From contig CM072148.1 of assembly GCA_036850595.1 (NCBI GenBank), positions 23,244,731 to 23,308,730 of the forward strand: a DNA stretch of 64,000 bases, read 5' to 3'. Source of the DNA: Rhyacichthys aspro (taxonomy: Eukaryota > Chordata > Actinopteri > Gobiiformes > Rhyacichthyidae). The position numbers and the translations under genes are program-made. Below, piece by piece: positions 61,457-64,000 of this stretch (within the stretch, counting starts at the first letter, position 1; each line of letters begins with the position of its first letter). Under the pieces are notes generated by a model. It ran no database searches. It saw only the letters and a list, made by a program, of their open reading frames with translations, and was not told the origin of the DNA.

Positions 61457-61577
61457 GCCAAGTGCCTGCTCCTTCATCAGAGGACTCAGTCACAGCTCTG
61501 TCCCCTGTTAGTAGTAGAGACCTGTGATCAGCTGTCATCTCTTGAGAGTGTCCTCACACCACGCCCTGCAGTGGTAG
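61457..61577 (+). other. Possible exon of an unidentified gene
   Basis: A 121-bp segment sits between an acceptor-like TTTTTGTCACACAG and a donor-like GTAGGC, with slightly higher GC than its surroundings. One frame is open across it (AKCLLLHQRTQSQLC and onward); another ends at a stop with VPAPSSEDSVTALSPVSSRD. Neither resembles a family I know. It could be chance. Confidence 0.15.
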
Positions 61578-61579
61578 GT

Positions 61580-64000
61580 AGGCTACCACTCCACCTGAGA
61601 CTGAGACACACACCACACACACAGACACACCTGGCAGGCTCTACACTGACACTCGGTAAGCTCTTTAAAAAACCATTGTTAAGTGAGCTTTCTTCATAAT
61701 AATTCATGTAAATATCTTTCTTTGGTTATTATTGTAGTGTTTAGGTGTGATTGACCAACATCAATGAAATAAGTCCTGTATGTTTGGTATTATCAGAGAG
61801 CCGTAACATGAGAAAGACAGTGTTTTTAAGTAGTGTAACCAGGTTGTTCTTGTTATGCGAGTATTATCATTTGAATGTGAACGTTTAGAAATCACTGTGG
61901 GAAAGTCCAGGCAAAATATGGCTGTGAGAGGTGACTGTTCATTCAGTAGAGCTTTATAAACATTAAGTAGGAACTCAAAGATTATGCAAGATGTATGACA
62001 ATATTGATATTCTATAGGTTATCCATACTGTACTGCTTCTTTTGTGTGATTTAGATATCATAACCTGTGAAGGCCATTGGAATAGTAGTGTGTTGGACAG
62101 ATTTTGTCAAAAGTATAGTGAAGTAATGTTTAGTGTCTGTTTTTTAGACAGTTTAGCAAGTATTTTAGACATGGTAGGGCACTGTATTGGCTATTTCTGT
62201 GCTGCTAAATGATGATATTGTTATTTGGGGAGCTCAGTTAGGCTACAATGTGATTCTTCAGTACAGGTCTCATTAAATTTGTATTAATCTATACATATGA
62301 TAACCTAAACATCAGGGCCAGGAACCAAATTTTGATCTCTTAGCCATGACCAAATGCCATGGTCAGTGCCAATATGAGCCGTGTTTCAACACCCAGACAG
62401 TGTGTATAGGAGTCTGTTAGCCATTAACGCAACCTTCATTTGTGTCAAGTTGTGTAGTCACTGTTGAATGGTCAGAGAGTGTGCTGTGTGGTGATGTGTG
62501 GGTGGGCTAACCATTGTACATAGATATTTTCAATCTCAGTGGGACGTTCCTGGATAAATAAAATAACTAAAAACAAATTGGATGCCAAGTTATTACTATT
62601 TGATAAAGGCTAATGCTCCAAATACAATGTCTACCAAAGTATACTTTATTTAGCGTCATGAAGTAATGTTTGTCGGAAAAGTCAAAATTAACCTTCAGTG
62701 GTGAAGATGATTGATTGATTCACTGTGGTGACCCCTAAAGGGAGCAGCCCAAAGAAACAAATCTTCAATTTGACTGTATTACTTCAGTTCCATGTAAAAG
62801 TCATATTACACCAAACATATGTAACAAATGTATATAACATATGTATGTATTAAATAATTTGTAAGATGCTCAGCCGTAAAGAGGCTGCTGATTACATCCA
62901 GCTTCAGTGAATAAATATTTGAACTGTTTTGTTCAGTTCTGCTTTGAAAATAAGGTGTTAGCTGCACTAAATCTGAATGGTGTTTGCTCTGCCGCGCCAG
63001 AGTTACACAAAATAATCCTTTGCAAACACTTACACTTTGGGCAACTTTTGACTCTAACAGAGAGTGTGCTTTTGTTGCATCACAGTCCGGTGAAAGTGTA
63101 GAGCTGCAGTGTAGCTGTGAGGCTGGGATGTCACAATGTAACGTGTTCATTTGGCAGAGGGGTCAGACTCAGAATGTACTAGGAAATATCACCGCTCAAC
63201 AAGCCATCATGACATAGTGCTGGGGGTCTGAATCCAGTTTGCTGGAGATCAGGATTCAGCTGTTATTCTGGTCACTATACTCATGGGACTTTCCTGAAGA
63301 GGTGACTGCAATCTAGCAAATAAGTTATTTTATGCTTTTTTATGTCGTCTTAAAATCCAGGATCTGGATTAATCACTGTCTGGGTTCGGATCTGGATCCA
63401 GACACTCACTGTCCACCATTTTGGGACATGTGCTTGCAATATCTGTAAGCCTAAAACCTAAAACATGAAGCACAAGCCACATACGAATACAAAATAAATA
63501 CAGTAATTGTATTTTATTATTTCCATTTAAGTTTATGTATTATTGTATGCCATTTAGGTGACTAATTTTATTTCTTGGGCAAAATGGCGGTGCACAGTGA
63601 CACAGCAACTTTCATCTCTCTGATTTTTAGATTTTATTGTACTACTGTTTGATGACTCTTCTCTTCTATAACCTGTTTAAAGCCACTCTAAACTAGTTAC
63701 AGTTCTGGTTAAAACAACCTAAAGCCTGTCACAATCCAGGTTAAGGCTGGTAAAACCTATTCTTTTATTTTACAGTAACAGTACTTTAACTCATTGGAGT
63801 CACGGTGTCTGAATATCCTCGGCTCAAGTGCCTTTTGTCTTCTGTCGACTGGTGTAGCGTTTCCTTTCTTCTTGAAAACATTCTTTCCGCTGAAGCATCT
63901 ATTGTCTCAACATCTTTGTAGTACTGAGCCAAAGGTCACTTTATCTCTGTACAATATCTGAGAGGCACTCCCTGATTCCTAGCAGTCAAGACTCAGGGCA
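61580..64000. other. No gene recognised
   Basis: AT-rich DNA. 62,723-62,760 (GTGGTGACCCCTAAAGGGAG) resembles the 3' part of tRNA-derived fish SINEs. The open frames at 62,806-63,217 on both strands overlap each other and look non-coding. Confidence 0.4.

Noticed and set aside
62806..63217. Overlapping open frames of 64-114 codons near the right edge
   Set aside because: Three frames on two strands overlap over AT-rich DNA with no motif, codon bias or splice pattern.

Overview
The window is vertebrate nuclear DNA, most likely from a teleost and probably a percomorph. Genes are split by GT-AG introns and the proteins match vertebrate families closely. Introns and spacers are AT-rich and full of repeats typical of fish: Tc1-like transposons, L1-like and DIRS-like retrotransposons, Gypsy relics, small hAT/pogo elements and tRNA-derived SINE-like segments. 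Nothing bacterial or viral was seen, and there is no CRISPR array, rRNA or convincing tRNA gene.

Layout. 1-4,400: repeats (a minus-strand L1-like ORF2 relic and an 11-bp minisatellite). About 4,440-31,700, plus strand: a long-form PDE4 cAMP phosphodiesterase, best match PDE4C. A probable non-coding first exon ends at 4,859, and sixteen coding exons (7,097-30,484) join in frame to 917 codons. The introns hold two Tc1 copies, a solo LTR, two L1 relics and a 2.3-kb hAT-like insertion. 31,700-36,340: repeats only (LINE tail, Gypsy relic, an unnamed dispersed repeat). 36,342-45,268, minus strand: GGA2, a clathrin adaptor, 16 exons, 585 aa. 47,334-57,642, minus strand: EARS2, mitochondrial glutamyl-tRNA synthetase, 10 exons, 529 aa. 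57,643-58,000 is the CG-richer EARS2 promoter area. 58,000-64,000: repeats (hAT MITE, DIRS-like relic, second copy of the dispersed repeat) and otherwise featureless DNA.

The three genes do not form a pathway. PDE4 ends cAMP signals, GGA2 sorts cargo from the trans-Golgi to endosomes, and EARS2 charges mitochondrial tRNA-Glu. From memory, GGA2 and EARS2 are also co-oriented neighbours in the human genome, so that pair looks like conserved synteny. All exon joins were worked out by hand from splice sites and reading phase, without transcript data.

No new multi-gene system was found. The observations most worth a second look are: (1) a TTAA-flanked element nested inside a Tigger-like element, carrying a Cys-rich P2X7-tail-like cassette; (2) several perfect fold-back duplications inside or next to repeats, consistent with local template switching, including a 108/93-bp inverted copy upstream of GGA2; (3) a very long Glu-rich tail on the PDE4; and (4) a MITE starting right after the PDE4 stop codon that supplies a polyadenylation signal.
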